Shown here: positions 41,510-50,327 of the stretch, piece by piece
Layout of the letters: each line of letters opens with the position of its first letter
Position numbering within the stretch: the first letter of the stretch is position 1
Assembly: GCA_905188025.1 (NCBI GenBank)
Contig: CAJJKI010000001.1
Location: 62,001 to 126,000 of the forward strand
Direction of reading: 5' to 3'
From: an uncultured Eubacteriales bacterium
GTDB lineage: Bacteria; Bacillota_I; Bacilli_A; RF39; UBA660
DNA length: 64,000 bases
Program-made: the position numbers and the translations under genes
The notes under the pieces: model-generated
The model's input: the letters and a program-made list of their open reading frames with translations, nothing else
Told to the model about the DNA's origin: nothing
Databases searched by the model: none

Positions 41510-44500
41510 TTATATTCTTTTTTTGAATAATAACATTACTATTCCTAGAATAAATAATCCAATATTATTAGTATTATTTCCTTCATATCCAGTTTGTGGT
41601 GGCAATGGTATTAAACTATATACGTAAGTAACTTCTTGTGTTTCTTCCATATATTCACCAGTTTCATTACCCTTAACTTCTTTCAAATAATACTTATCAA
41701 AAGCTTTCTTATTAGCCTTATATTCAGATCCTACTAATCCAGTCATCTCTTCACTTGGAGCAAGTTCTTCTCCATCTTCAGTAACATAATTAACTATTAC
41801 AGTTCCCTTAAGTACCTTAGTACCAGTTTCATCCTTAGATGGCTTCTCAGTATCTCCATAAGTAAGCATTGCTTCTACTTTGTTAATAACCATTTCTTTA
41901 TCAACATTTTTAAAATATAATTCTAAATTAATTACCACTTCAATTGTATTATCTTCTTCACTATTAATAGTCTTATTATATTCACAAACTATCATAGAAT
42001 TAATATATTTACAAGCAATATTATTATTAGTATCAATAATTGATTTTTCCACATCTATTTCATATGGTAAAACATCTTTAATAACTAATTTAACATCACC
42101 TACATAATCTTTAATTACTGCATTATACGTAATCGTATATATAAATGCCTCATTAATTGAAGATACTTCCTCAAGACCTATCTTTTGAACTTCTTCTTCT
42201 GAAGTACCAATATTCTTTGTATACACATATTTAACAATAATATCTTCTTCTGTATATACTCCATTCTTATTAACTGGCATTTCCTTTAAAGTATATCCAA
42301 GAATTGATTTTTCATGCGTTGTATATTCACTATCAATAAGTCCTGTCGTCTCTTCACTATCTGCTAATGTATTATTTGCTTCATCAACATAAATAGCTGT
42401 TACTTTAGATGCTTTAATAACATCCTCAACACTATCATTAGAGTTTTCCTTATTGTTTCCATAAGTAAGTTCTGCATTAACAATATTCTTAACTGTTAAA
42501 TCAGTTTCACTAGTTAATCCAAGATATTTAACTATTACATGGAATTCTGCATTAACAAGATTATTTTTTTCATCTATTTTAACTGTCTTAAAGCATGTTA
42601 ATGTATTCGTATCTTTATTAAAACTACAAGCATTTTCATCATATTTTATTTCTTTTACAGTATAAGGTAATTTATCTGTAAGTTTAATCGTAGCACTTCC
42701 TACATAGTCTTCAATCTTACCATTATAACTAAGAACATATTCAAACTCTGAATTTATTCCAGATATTTCTTTTATTTGTGTCTTTGATGTCACTGTTTCA
42801 CTAACTGTACCATCATTTTTAGTATATATATAATCTACATAAATAGTTTCTTTAGCCGCATATTTACCATTCTTATTAACTGGCATTTCTTTTAAAGTAT
42901 ATCCATATATTTCTTTTTCATGAGTAGTATATTCAGATCCACCAAGTCCTGTATTAGATACTTCAGGAGCTATTTCCTTCTTATCTTCATCTAAATATCT
43001 AGCAATAACTGTACCCTTGAATACTTCAGTTTCAGTTTCATCTTTACCTTCAGAAGTATTTTTTCCATATTCTAACTTAGATTCAACTTTATTAGTAATC
43101 TTATCAGAATCAATATTCTTAAATTTTAGTGATAAAGCAAAACTTGCTTCTACCTTAGTATTATTTTCACTAATAGTAAATTCTTTCTCACAAGTTAATG
43201 TTTTATCTTGAACATTGTAAGTACATCCCTCATAAGTAGAATTATCATCTAATTCATAAGGTAATCTATCTACTAAAGTTAATTTAGCAGTACCTTTATA
43301 ATCCTTAATTTCTCCCTTATAAGTTAATGTATAATTAAATACTCCATTAACACTAGTAATATCTTTTGGACCAGTCTTAACTACACTATTCTCAGTAACT
43401 GTTCCATCATTCTTAGTATAAGTAAATACTACTTCTGTTGTTCCTTCAATATATTTACCATTAGTATTACCTGTGTCTTCTTTAAAAGTATATCCATATA
43501 TTTCTTTCTTTGTTTCATTATAAGTTGTTCCTACTGCTTTTGTAGTTAAAACTGGCTCTAATAAATCTTTTCCATTTTCATCTACATGTTTAACAGTTAA
43601 ATTACCTTGAATATTAACTTCTACTTCTGTGCTATCTTCTACACCATTAGTATTAATATTTTTAACCATAACATTTCCATGTACAGTATTTGTTAACTTA
43701 TTATTATCACTTGCTGATATATCTGCATAATCAACATAAACAACACTATAATTAACTGTTTCACTTACAGTATATTCTTTTACAAAATCTTCTTCTACAG
43801 TTATTTCTTTAATCCAAGTAACTTTATTATTTCCATCATATACCCCATCATTTAATTTAGTACTCTTATTATTTGTATCTATCTTAGCAGGTAGTGTATC
43901 TACAATTGTAACTGTTATCTTATCATCTTTTCTAACATTATTAACTACAGCCTCATAATTAACTGTATAATTAACAACTGTCTTACTATCTATAATTATT
44001 TCATTATTAGTAGTAGTCTTTTTAATACTTTCTTTTCCATAAGGAATTTCAGTTTTAATATAATATATATTTAAATCATTTTCATCTGGATTTGTTCCAA
44101 TTTTCTTTTCTTGATAATTATAAGCATTCTTATCTGGATCTAAGAAATAATTACCCTTATTATTAAGAACTTCTTCCTTTAAATGATATTCTGAAGCCTT
44201 AATAGTACTTCCATACTCTTTAGTTCCCTCTTCTGTTAATTCAGTATCTTGATTATTATCAAAATAATAATTAACTGTAAATTTAAACATATCCTTAATA
44301 TAATATACATTAATTACTTTATTATCACTATCAATAGTAACAATATTTTTATCACTCTTAATATCATCTAATTTATATCCTTTTAATTCATATTTTTCAA
44401 TGATACTATTATCTTGTAAATTTAAATAATATCCTTTTGAATCAACTTTTGTTCCATATACTACATTATCTACTTTAATTGATTCAAATGCTACATTACT

Positions 44501-46081
44501 ATTGTCTTTATAATAATTAACTGTATAACTAAATTTCTTTAAAGTATATAAAACTTTAATCACAGTCTCATCATCAGTATTAGTAATAGTAATACTTTCT
44601 GGATCAATACTATTAAATTCATATCCTGCACCAGCTTTATTTAAATATTTATCTTTGTCTACATTATTTATATCAATAACTGTTCCCGCTGGAGCTGTTC
44701 TCTCATCACTTGCTATTCTATTATTATCATCACTAGTACTATCTTTATAATAATTAACTATATACTTATATTCTCTTTGTTTCCAATAAACATAAGGATC
44801 CTTATCACTATTTATCTCTTGTTCTACTCCATCATTATCAGTATATATTAATTTAAATCCTTCATTAGTAGGATACCATCCAGTTTCAGTATCTGGATCA
44901 ATCTCTATATTAAATGTATAAGTAAGTGTATTTTTAGTAATCTTTTCAATTACTTCTCCTTGATAAACATTATCTTTTTCATTATAACTGCCATTATCAC
45001 TAACATTTTCTACTAGTTTAAACTTACTACCAATATTATCTATCAAAGTAGCATTCTTTCCAGGAACAATCATTTCTTTTGCCAAATCACTAAATACTTT
45101 TACTATTTCACTCTCATTACTAGCACTATAATAATTATCATTACTACTTGCTACTAATTCAAGTACTTCTTTAGTTTTAATATTCCTATAATCTACTCCT
45201 TTATAAGAATAATTTTCATTTAAAGCTATATCATTTTCATTAATTCCATATCCTATAGAGAATATTGTTATTCCACTATTCTTAAGACTATCTGCTTCTT
45301 TAAATGTTGCATTTAAAATACTACTACTTGTAGCAGAACCAGTTCCTTCTACACTAGTATGTTCTCTACCATCTCTACCAGTATAAGTATAATTATAATA
45401 TGTTGGCTTTCCATCACTCATAACTACTACATATTTTAGTGCTGTAGCCTTATCTTCTTCTGGAATAGTACTAAAATATTCTCCAGCTTTAACTAACCCA
45501 TCATGTAAATTGGTTCCCTCGTTAGGTTCACCAAAATTGCTATCAACAAACCCTTCATGTTTAAAATCACGATCTTTAGTAGCAGTATCAGCAAATGTTA
45601 CTAGAGCTACCTTTGCATTCTTTAATCCAGTTTCATCATTGATTAAAGAATTAGCAAATGTTTTAGCACCTTTTACTGCATTATTCCATTTTTCCATGTT
45701 ATAGCAGCCATTTCTTTTACAATCACCCATACTACCAGATCTATCAAATACTACTACAACATATACTGGTTTCTCTTGTGGAGTTTCCTTTCCTTTAATT
45801 TCAAATTCAACTTGATATTTACCATTACTAGCATCTATTGCTGTAACAGTTTTCTTGACTGAAATGTCATTATTTTTAGAATTTACTTCCGTACTAACAC
45901 TATTATTACTAGATATTTCTCCATCAAGTCCTAACTTAATAGATCCTACAGGTATCTCACTATCATTATTTGCTAATTCTGCTGCAAATACCTGTATTGG
46001 AGCTTGAAAACTAGAAAAAATCATACTAATAAGCATCAATATCTTTGTAAATTTTTCCAAAAATCTTTTCATTTTCTTCAT
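41510..46081 (-). CDS. Giant LPxTG-anchored VWA surface adhesin
   Basis: 1,523 residues. Signal peptide ending near VFAAE (about 34). VWA domain from about 105 with an intact MIDAS DRSGS (113-117). From about 440 to 690 come NYYKD-type MucBP-like repeats; then alternating MucBP-like (VTxxYVDExxxELAxxxxxTGLxxSEYTTHEK...) and DUF11-like units (IxDYxGxxxLxLxDxLPYE), about four and three copies. The C-terminus has LPPQTG (1493-1498), a hydrophobic span and KKRI, a classical sortase signal. A wall-anchored pilin-tip or mucus adhesin is likely. No sortase is in the window. Confidence 0.9.
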   Translation of the reverse strand: MKKMKRFLEKFTKILMLISMIFSSFQAPIQVFAAELANNDSEIPVGSIKLGLDGEISSNNSVSTEVNSKNNDISVKKTVTAIDASNGKYQVEFEIKGKETPQEKPVYVVVVFDRSGSMGDCKRNGCYNMEKWNNAVKGAKTFANSLINDETGLKNAKVALVTFADTATKDRDFKHEGFVDSNFGEPNEGTNLHDGLVKAGEYFSTIPEEDKATALKYVVVMSDGKPTYYNYTYTGRDGREHTSVEGTGSATSSSILNATFKEADSLKNSGITIFSIGYGINENDIALNENYSYKGVDYRNIKTKEVLELVASSNDNYYSASNESEIVKVFSDLAKEMIVPGKNATLIDNIGSKFKLVENVSDNGSYNEKDNVYQGEVIEKITKNTLTYTFNIEIDPDTETGWYPTNEGFKLIYTDNDGVEQEINSDKDPYVYWKQREYKYIVNYYKDSTSDDNNRIASDERTAPAGTVIDINNVDKDKYLNKAGAGYEFNSIDPESITITNTDDETVIKVLYTLKKFSYTVNYYKDNSNVAFESIKVDNVVYGTKVDSKGYYLNLQDNSIIEKYELKGYKLDDIKSDKNIVTIDSDNKVINVYYIKDMFKFTVNYYFDNNQDTELTEEGTKEYGSTIKASEYHLKEEVLNNKGNYFLDPDKNAYNYQEKKIGTNPDENDLNIYYIKTEIPYGKESIKKTTTNNEIIIDSKTVVNYTVNYEAVVNNVRKDDKITVTIVDTLPAKIDTNNKSTKLNDGVYDGNNKVTWIKEITVEEDFVKEYTVSETVNYSVVYVDYADISASDNNKLTNTVHGNVMVKNINTNGVEDSTEVEVNIQGNLTVKHVDENGKDLLEPVLTTKAVGTTYNETKKEIYGYTFKEDTGNTNGKYIEGTTEVVFTYTKNDGTVTENSVVKTGPKDITSVNGVFNYTLTYKGEIKDYKGTAKLTLVDRLPYELDDNSTYEGCTYNVQDKTLTCEKEFTISENNTKVEASFALSLKFKNIDSDKITNKVESKLEYGKNTSEGKDETETEVFKGTVIARYLDEDKKEIAPEVSNTGLGGSEYTTHEKEIYGYTLKEMPVNKNGKYAAKETIYVDYIYTKNDGTVSETVTSKTQIKEISGINSEFEYVLSYNGKIEDYVGSATIKLTDKLPYTVKEIKYDENACSFNKDTNTLTCFKTVKIDEKNNLVNAEFHVIVKYLGLTSETDLTVKNIVNAELTYGNNKENSNDSVEDVIKASKVTAIYVDEANNTLADSEETTGLIDSEYTTHEKSILGYTLKEMPVNKNGVYTEEDIIVKYVYTKNIGTSEEEVQKIGLEEVSSINEAFIYTITYNAVIKDYVGDVKLVIKDVLPYEIDVEKSIIDTNNNIACKYINSMIVCEYNKTINSEEDNTIEVVINLELYFKNVDKEMVINKVEAMLTYGDTEKPSKDETGTKVLKGTVIVNYVTEDGEELAPSEEMTGLVGSEYKANKKAFDKYYLKEVKGNETGEYMEETQEVTYVYSLIPLPPQTGYEGNNTNNIGLFILGIVMLLFKKRI

Positions 46082-46143
46082 TTTATTAAATCCTCCCTAT
46101 AAGTATTATCTGAATAACTACATTTTACTCCAGATGACTTACT

Positions 46144-46172
46144 ATTATAACTGTACAAACAAATCTTGTCAA
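46144..46172 (-). promoter_or_regulatory. Consensus sigma-A promoter of the adhesin gene
   Basis: Minus strand: TTGACA at 46172-46167, 17-base spacer, TATAAT at 46149-46144; about 60 bases before the start. The rest of 46173-46345 shows nothing else I can name. Confidence 0.85.
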
Positions 46173-46344
46173 TCAAATTTACACTTTTTATGCCATTAAA
46201 CCTCCTTTTCTATAAATTTTATTTCCAACTAATAATATTATGTTAATAAATAATTATATTTATACAAAAATTACCATATATCCTAAAAAAAATATCAATC
46301 TTTTTACTTCTTAATATCATTCTCTATAATTAATTATTATCAAA

Positions 46345-46376
46345 CTAAAAAAAGACATATTTCTATGTCTCTTTAT
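46345..46376 (-). terminator. Intrinsic terminator of the tail-anchored protein gene
   Basis: Minus-strand AAAGAGACATA pairs with TATGTCTTT, then T residues. Confidence 0.8.
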
Positions 46377-46378
46377 AT

Positions 46379-47221
46379 CTATACTCTATTAAAATAATTA
46401 AATAAATATATTACTATTATAGCTACTAAAGATATTCCAAATATTAGCATCAATATCTTAAAGAAAAACTTTCTATTCCCCTTATCTTCCTGAAAATCAT
46501 CATTATTATCTTCTTCATCATACTGTTCACTTATATTATCAGCTTTCTTATCTTCAAAATCTTTCTTACTAAATTTATAAGTACTACTATAAAAGTCACT
46601 ATCTTTATTACCCTTATCTATTATCCATTCATCTTCTTTAATTGGAGGACTAACTGTAGTTTTTTCATTATCACTCTTTAAATCAGATAATATTTCTAAA
46701 GATAAATTAGCTGTCTTAAGTAAATTATCATTCTCTTCTTCATCCATAGTTTCTTTTCTTATCTCATCATACATTTCTTTTACTTGCTCTATATTAGTTC
46801 TATTATCATCTAATTTAAGTCTCTTTAAATAATCTTCATTAGTCAAAGTAGGAATAATCTCTTCATCATCTTTTTTAGTACCTACTGCTTTATTCAAAAG
46901 TTCCTTAATATCATATATTTCATTCTCTTGCCTTTGCTGCTCCTGAATCATTTCTTTTCTAGCTACTTTATTATTACTAGGAGTAGCACTAGGTCTAATA
47001 ATATCCTTATACTCCTGCATCATTTGATATTCACTTCTACTAGTAATCTCTTCTTTAAGTTCCATTGGAGTTATCTCTTTAGCATTAGAAGGAACAATCA
47101 AATTTTCAAATCCATCATAAGCATCATATACCTGTCTATATAATTGCTTATACTTATCACTTCTTGTAGGTATATCTTCATTAGTTACTTCTTCTTTATA
47201 TTTATCCATTCTACTATTCAT
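46379..47221 (-). CDS. Tail-anchored acidic protein, unknown
   Basis: 280 residues. Residues 1-245 are charged, mostly helical and acidic, with many Asp/Asn/Glu; one C-terminal span (about 253-274, FFFKILMLIFGISLVAIIVIYLF) is followed by NYFNRV. So it is held in the membrane by its tail with the main part in the cytosol. No known domain. The start at 47221 has a weak binding site (AGAAGGTGC). A role in division or envelope organisation is possible but unsupported. Confidence 0.6.
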   Translation of the reverse strand: MNSRMDKYKEEVTNEDIPTRSDKYKQLYRQVYDAYDGFENLIVPSNAKEITPMELKEEITSRSEYQMMQEYKDIIRPSATPSNNKVARKEMIQEQQRQENEIYDIKELLNKAVGTKKDDEEIIPTLTNEDYLKRLKLDDNRTNIEQVKEMYDEIRKETMDEEENDNLLKTANLSLEILSDLKSDNEKTTVSPPIKEDEWIIDKGNKDSDFYSSTYKFSKKDFEDKKADNISEQYDEEDNNDDFQEDKGNRKFFFKILMLIFGISLVAIIVIYLFNYFNRV

Positions 47222-47282
47222 AAAAGCACCTTCTATTTAATAATATAATACCATATATTTCTCATAAATAAAATAATTTTTA

Positions 47283-47311
47283 TTGATTTTTTTACTTTTT
47301 ACACTTATAAT
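47283..47311 (+). promoter_or_regulatory. Predicted promoter of the ferredoxin gene
   Basis: TTGATT at 47283-47288, 17-base spacer, TATAAT at 47306-47311. Confidence 0.65.
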
Positions 47312-47334
47312 TATTAAAGAAGGAAGGTAAAAAA

Positions 47335-47532
47335 ATGAAAGTAAAAGTTTTAGAAGACAAATGTATTGGATGCGGTAATTGCGTAGCTTTATCAGAAAGT
47401 CAAATATTTGATTTTAGTGATGCTGGTCTAGCTGAATGTATTGCTAATCCTGTACCTAAAGATTTAGAAGATACTGCCAAAGATGCTATTGAACAATGCC
47501 CTACTGGTGCTATTGAAGAAATAAATGAATAA
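47335..47532 (+). CDS. [4Fe-4S] ferredoxin
   Basis: 65 residues, Bacillus-type single-cluster ferredoxin. CIGCGNC supplies three cysteines and CPTGAI the fourth; DFSDAGLAE is the typical middle. Acidic electron carrier, possibly serving the [FeFe] hydrogenase at 36498-37775, though the genes are not linked. Binding site AAGGAAGG. Own promoter and terminator. Confidence 0.93.
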   Translation: MKVKVLEDKCIGCGNCVALSESQIFDFSDAGLAECIANPVPKDLEDTAKDAIEQCPTGAIEEINE

Positions 47533-47534
47533 TT

Positions 47535-47563
47535 AAAAGAGCTTACCATAGCTCTATTTTTTA
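47535..47563 (+). terminator. Intrinsic terminator of the ferredoxin gene
   Basis: AGAGCT and AGCTCT flank a six-base loop and are followed by a T run; nth converges from the other side. Confidence 0.8.
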
Positions 47564-48174
47564 TACTTACATATTTCATTTAATTCACAATCTTCACATA
47601 GTGGACTAACTGCCTTACAGTAATATCTTCCAAATAATACTAATTGATGATGTGTTTTACTCCATCTATCTTTTGGAATAACCTTCTCTAGTTTCTTCTC
47701 AATTACCTTAACATTATCCTGATCACAAGCCACTCCCAGTCTCCTACTAACTCTAGCTACATGCGTATCTACCGCTATTGCCGGTTCATTATAAATATTA
47801 GCTAAAAATACATTAGCACTCTTGTGTCCTACACCAGGTAACTTCTCAATATAGTCTCTATCATTAGGAACATAATCATACCCATCATCCCTTAACTTCT
47901 TAGTTATCTCATGTACATACATACTCTTTCTCTTATATGTCCCTATCTCTCTAATAATATTCTCTATATCATCTATTGGTGCTTCACTAAGCTCTTTAAT
48001 ACCAGGATACTTCTTAAATAATACACTAGTTACTTTATTAACTCTCTTATCAGTAGTCTGCGCACTAAGCATTACTGCTATTAATAATTCATAATCATGT
48101 TCATAATTAAGTTCGCACTTAGGACTAGGAAATAACTTATCTAAATAATCCCATATCTTCTTCCTATCTTTCAT
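47554..48174 (-). CDS. nth: Endonuclease III
   Basis: 206 residues. Helix-hairpin-helix LPGVGHKSANV with catalytic Lys and then the Asp in AVDTHVARVSRRLG. [4Fe-4S] motif CKAVSPLCEDCELNEIC (C-x6-C-x2-C-x5-C). Removes oxidised pyrimidines from DNA. It overlaps the end of dnaD by 11 bases, the usual Bacilli pair. Confidence 0.96.
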   Translation of the reverse strand: MKDRKKIWDYLDKLFPSPKCELNYEHDYELLIAVMLSAQTTDKRVNKVTSVLFKKYPGIKELSEAPIDDIENIIREIGTYKRKSMYVHEITKKLRDDGYDYVPNDRDYIEKLPGVGHKSANVFLANIYNEPAIAVDTHVARVSRRLGVACDQDNVKVIEKKLEKVIPKDRWSKTHHQLVLFGRYYCKAVSPLCEDCELNEICKYKK

Positions 48175-48808
48175 TTAACCAATCAGTATCATACACCGAT
48201 ACCTTTCCTTTCTTACTACGATAAGTCTCTCTATCACGAGTAATATCTGCTCTATTCTTATATCCTTTCTTTCTCCATTCATTTAAAATACTATCTATAT
48301 ATCTTAAATTACTAACTCCGTTCAAAACAGCCTCTCTAAGAGCATATATAATCATCTCTTCACTATTACCACTAGTTATCCATTCCTTAATCTGCTCATA
48401 TTCCATTGGTGATAAAGTTCTTCCAAGTTCTGTCTCAAACGTATCAAAAACACTAGTATCTATCTTCTTCTTCTCTTCATTAGGAGCTATAACTAAATTA
48501 AATAACTTTTCATATAATAAATCTAAAGATAAATATTCATATGCTTTCTTATCAATCTTTTCCACTTCAAAAGATATAATATTCTTCTGTACTAAACTAT
48601 TAACAACTTCCATTATCTCATGTTTCTTCCATCCACTAGTCTTTGCAAACTCTTCCGGATTATATATCACTTTATCACCCAAAGATAACAGTATCATAAT
48701 AATAACTAACTCTGTATCACTAATATTTAATTTCCTATAATTACTAAAAAGTATCCTAGGAATAACTATTGGTTTATCTTTAATAAGTTCTATTACCTTC
48801 TCTTCCAT
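48164..48808 (-). CDS. dnaD: DnaD-domain replication initiation protein
   Basis: 214 residues from the ATG at 48808 (TTGGAGGTTAAT). N-terminal winged-helix, then the DnaB2 domain with TFETELGRTLSPMEYEQIKEWITSG, YALREAVLNGVSNLRYIDSILNEWRKKG, which is the family signature. Works in loading the replicative helicase at restart or initiation. Followed by nth as in B. subtilis. Confidence 0.9.
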   Translation of the reverse strand: MEEKVIELIKDKPIVIPRILFSNYRKLNISDTELVIIMILLSLGDKVIYNPEEFAKTSGWKKHEIMEVVNSLVQKNIISFEVEKIDKKAYEYLSLDLLYEKLFNLVIAPNEEKKKIDTSVFDTFETELGRTLSPMEYEQIKEWITSGNSEEMIIYALREAVLNGVSNLRYIDSILNEWRKKGYKNRADITRDRETYRSKKGKVSVYDTDWLNER

Positions 48809-48809
48809 A

Positions 48810-49190
48810 TTAACCTCCAATATCTATCTCCTTAGCTAATTTATAACTATATATATCATAGTACCTATACTTACCCCCATCATCATCTAGATACATAAAC
48901 AATTCATTATCATATATAATATCATACTTTTCACTATTTTCATATAATAAAATCTTATCTATTTCACTAACTATCTTATATTCCTTATTAATAGCATACA
49001 AATACTTATCATTAAGTACAATATAATAATCCCCATATCTATTCACATAACTAATATTCTTAATATCAGTCTTATCCATTATTATCTTATAATTATTCTT
49101 ATCATACTTATTATCTATCTTAACTACTAATAATATTAATATAAATAAACTTATCATAATACTTATAAATATCTTTATCATTTTCTTCAT
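48810..49190 (-). CDS. Small membrane-anchored protein upstream of dnaD
   Basis: 126 residues. One N-terminal span (about 5-25), then an extracytoplasmic Tyr/Asp-rich beta domain (YGDYYIVLNDKYLYAINKEYKIV). In B. subtilis the gene before dnaD codes for asnS/aspB/TseB (YpmB), the last also a short membrane-anchored protein, so TseB-like is an option; the sequence resemblance is weak. Its stop is one base from the dnaD start, so it is co-translated. Confidence 0.5.
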   Translation of the reverse strand: MKKMIKIFISIMISLFILILLVVKIDNKYDKNNYKIIMDKTDIKNISYVNRYGDYYIVLNDKYLYAINKEYKIVSEIDKILLYENSEKYDIIYDNELFMYLDDDGGKYRYYDIYSYKLAKEIDIGG

Positions 49191-49228
49191 AACTCATCAA
49201 CTAAATTATATCACAATTACCCATATAT

Positions 49229-49264
49229 ATAAAGAAAAAGAGCCTATTATTAGACTCTATTTAT
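49229..49264 (-). terminator. Intrinsic terminator of the 346-residue gene
   Basis: Minus-strand AATAGAGTCTAAT pairs loosely with ATTAGGCTCTTT around a short loop, then T residues. Confidence 0.7.
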
Positions 49265-49266
49265 TA

Positions 49267-50307
49267 TTATTTAGATAATACTTTACACTCTTCACTACCA
49301 AATACTCTTAAAATATCAGATACATATTTTTCAGATGTAATTAATTGATCAAGCATACTTCTATTACTATCATTTAAAGTAATATCTCTCTCTTTATCCA
49401 TTGCATCAAATAGCATTAAATATGTTGCCATTGAGAAACCTACACCGTCATCTAATTTAGATAACTTACCACTACTTAATAAATCAAATAATTCTTCCAT
49501 AGTAGCATTAACTTTCTCATTATCTCCTTGTGATTTAACTATTGTATTAACATATTTTTCTACTTTGATCATTAAATCTTTTTGTTCTCCAAAAATACTA
49601 TCACTAACTAAGATAAATCCTTCAGTAGTACTATTTCTAGCTATTTTTAAATCATACATAGCAATAGCAGCACAAACCTTACCAAAGTCATTTAATACTT
49701 CAACGTCAGCTCTATCACCAACTACACTACCTATAATAGCCTTATTATCTTCAGCTAATTTATCACTATTAGTACCCATTACATAAGTAATAACATCCTT
49801 CTCATTAACTGGAATTTCTTTATCAGCTAACTCCTTAATTCTTAAAGCACATAACTCTTCAAACTTCTCATCAGTTAATTCTTCATAATCATATGTAATT
49901 ATATCCTCAACTTCTTCAGGAGTCATTGTATCACTAACCATAGGACTAGCTACTGGCATAGTTTGAACTTTACCAGCATAAGACTTTCTAGTTAAAGCAT
50001 ATACTACTGATCCAGTTAATATTGAACCAGCTAATACTAAAGCAGTTATTCTAGCAGCTCCACTATTATTCTTACTTCTTTTATTTGTTTTTACATTATC
50101 ACTTAATCCCATTTCAGCATACAATTCTTCAGCTTCCGCATATTTAGCTCTCGCTTCTTCAGCTTTTCTTCTATTTTCTCTAACTTTATTAGTATTCTCT
50201 TCAGCCATTTTTCTAGCTTCTTCAGCTTTTCTAATCATTTCTTCATTTTTTTGTTCTTGATCATTTAATTCATTGATCATTCTATCTAAATCATCTAATC
50301 TACTCAT
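49267..50307 (-). CDS. Coiled-coil membrane protein, unknown
   Basis: 346 residues. Coiled coil at 1-70 (Lys/Glu/Arg/Ala-rich, EEMIRKAEEARKMAEENTNKV), one span (about 87-107), then an acidic helical extracytoplasmic domain of ~235 residues. No known motif. Start at 50307 with a G-rich site (GGGGGGAAATAT). 20 bases separate it from the cysteine-repeat membrane protein, so the two form an operon from the promoter at 51910-51938. Confidence 0.6.
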   Translation of the reverse strand: MSRLDDLDRMINELNDQEQKNEEMIRKAEEARKMAEENTNKVRENRRKAEEARAKYAEAEELYAEMGLSDNVKTNKRSKNNSGAARITALVLAGSILTGSVVYALTRKSYAGKVQTMPVASPMVSDTMTPEEVEDIITYDYEELTDEKFEELCALRIKELADKEIPVNEKDVITYVMGTNSDKLAEDNKAIIGSVVGDRADVEVLNDFGKVCAAIAMYDLKIARNSTTEGFILVSDSIFGEQKDLMIKVEKYVNTIVKSQGDNEKVNATMEELFDLLSSGKLSKLDDGVGFSMATYLMLFDAMDKERDITLNDSNRSMLDQLITSEKYVSDILRVFGSEECKVLSK

Positions 50308-50327
50308 TATATTTCCCCCCTTACTAA

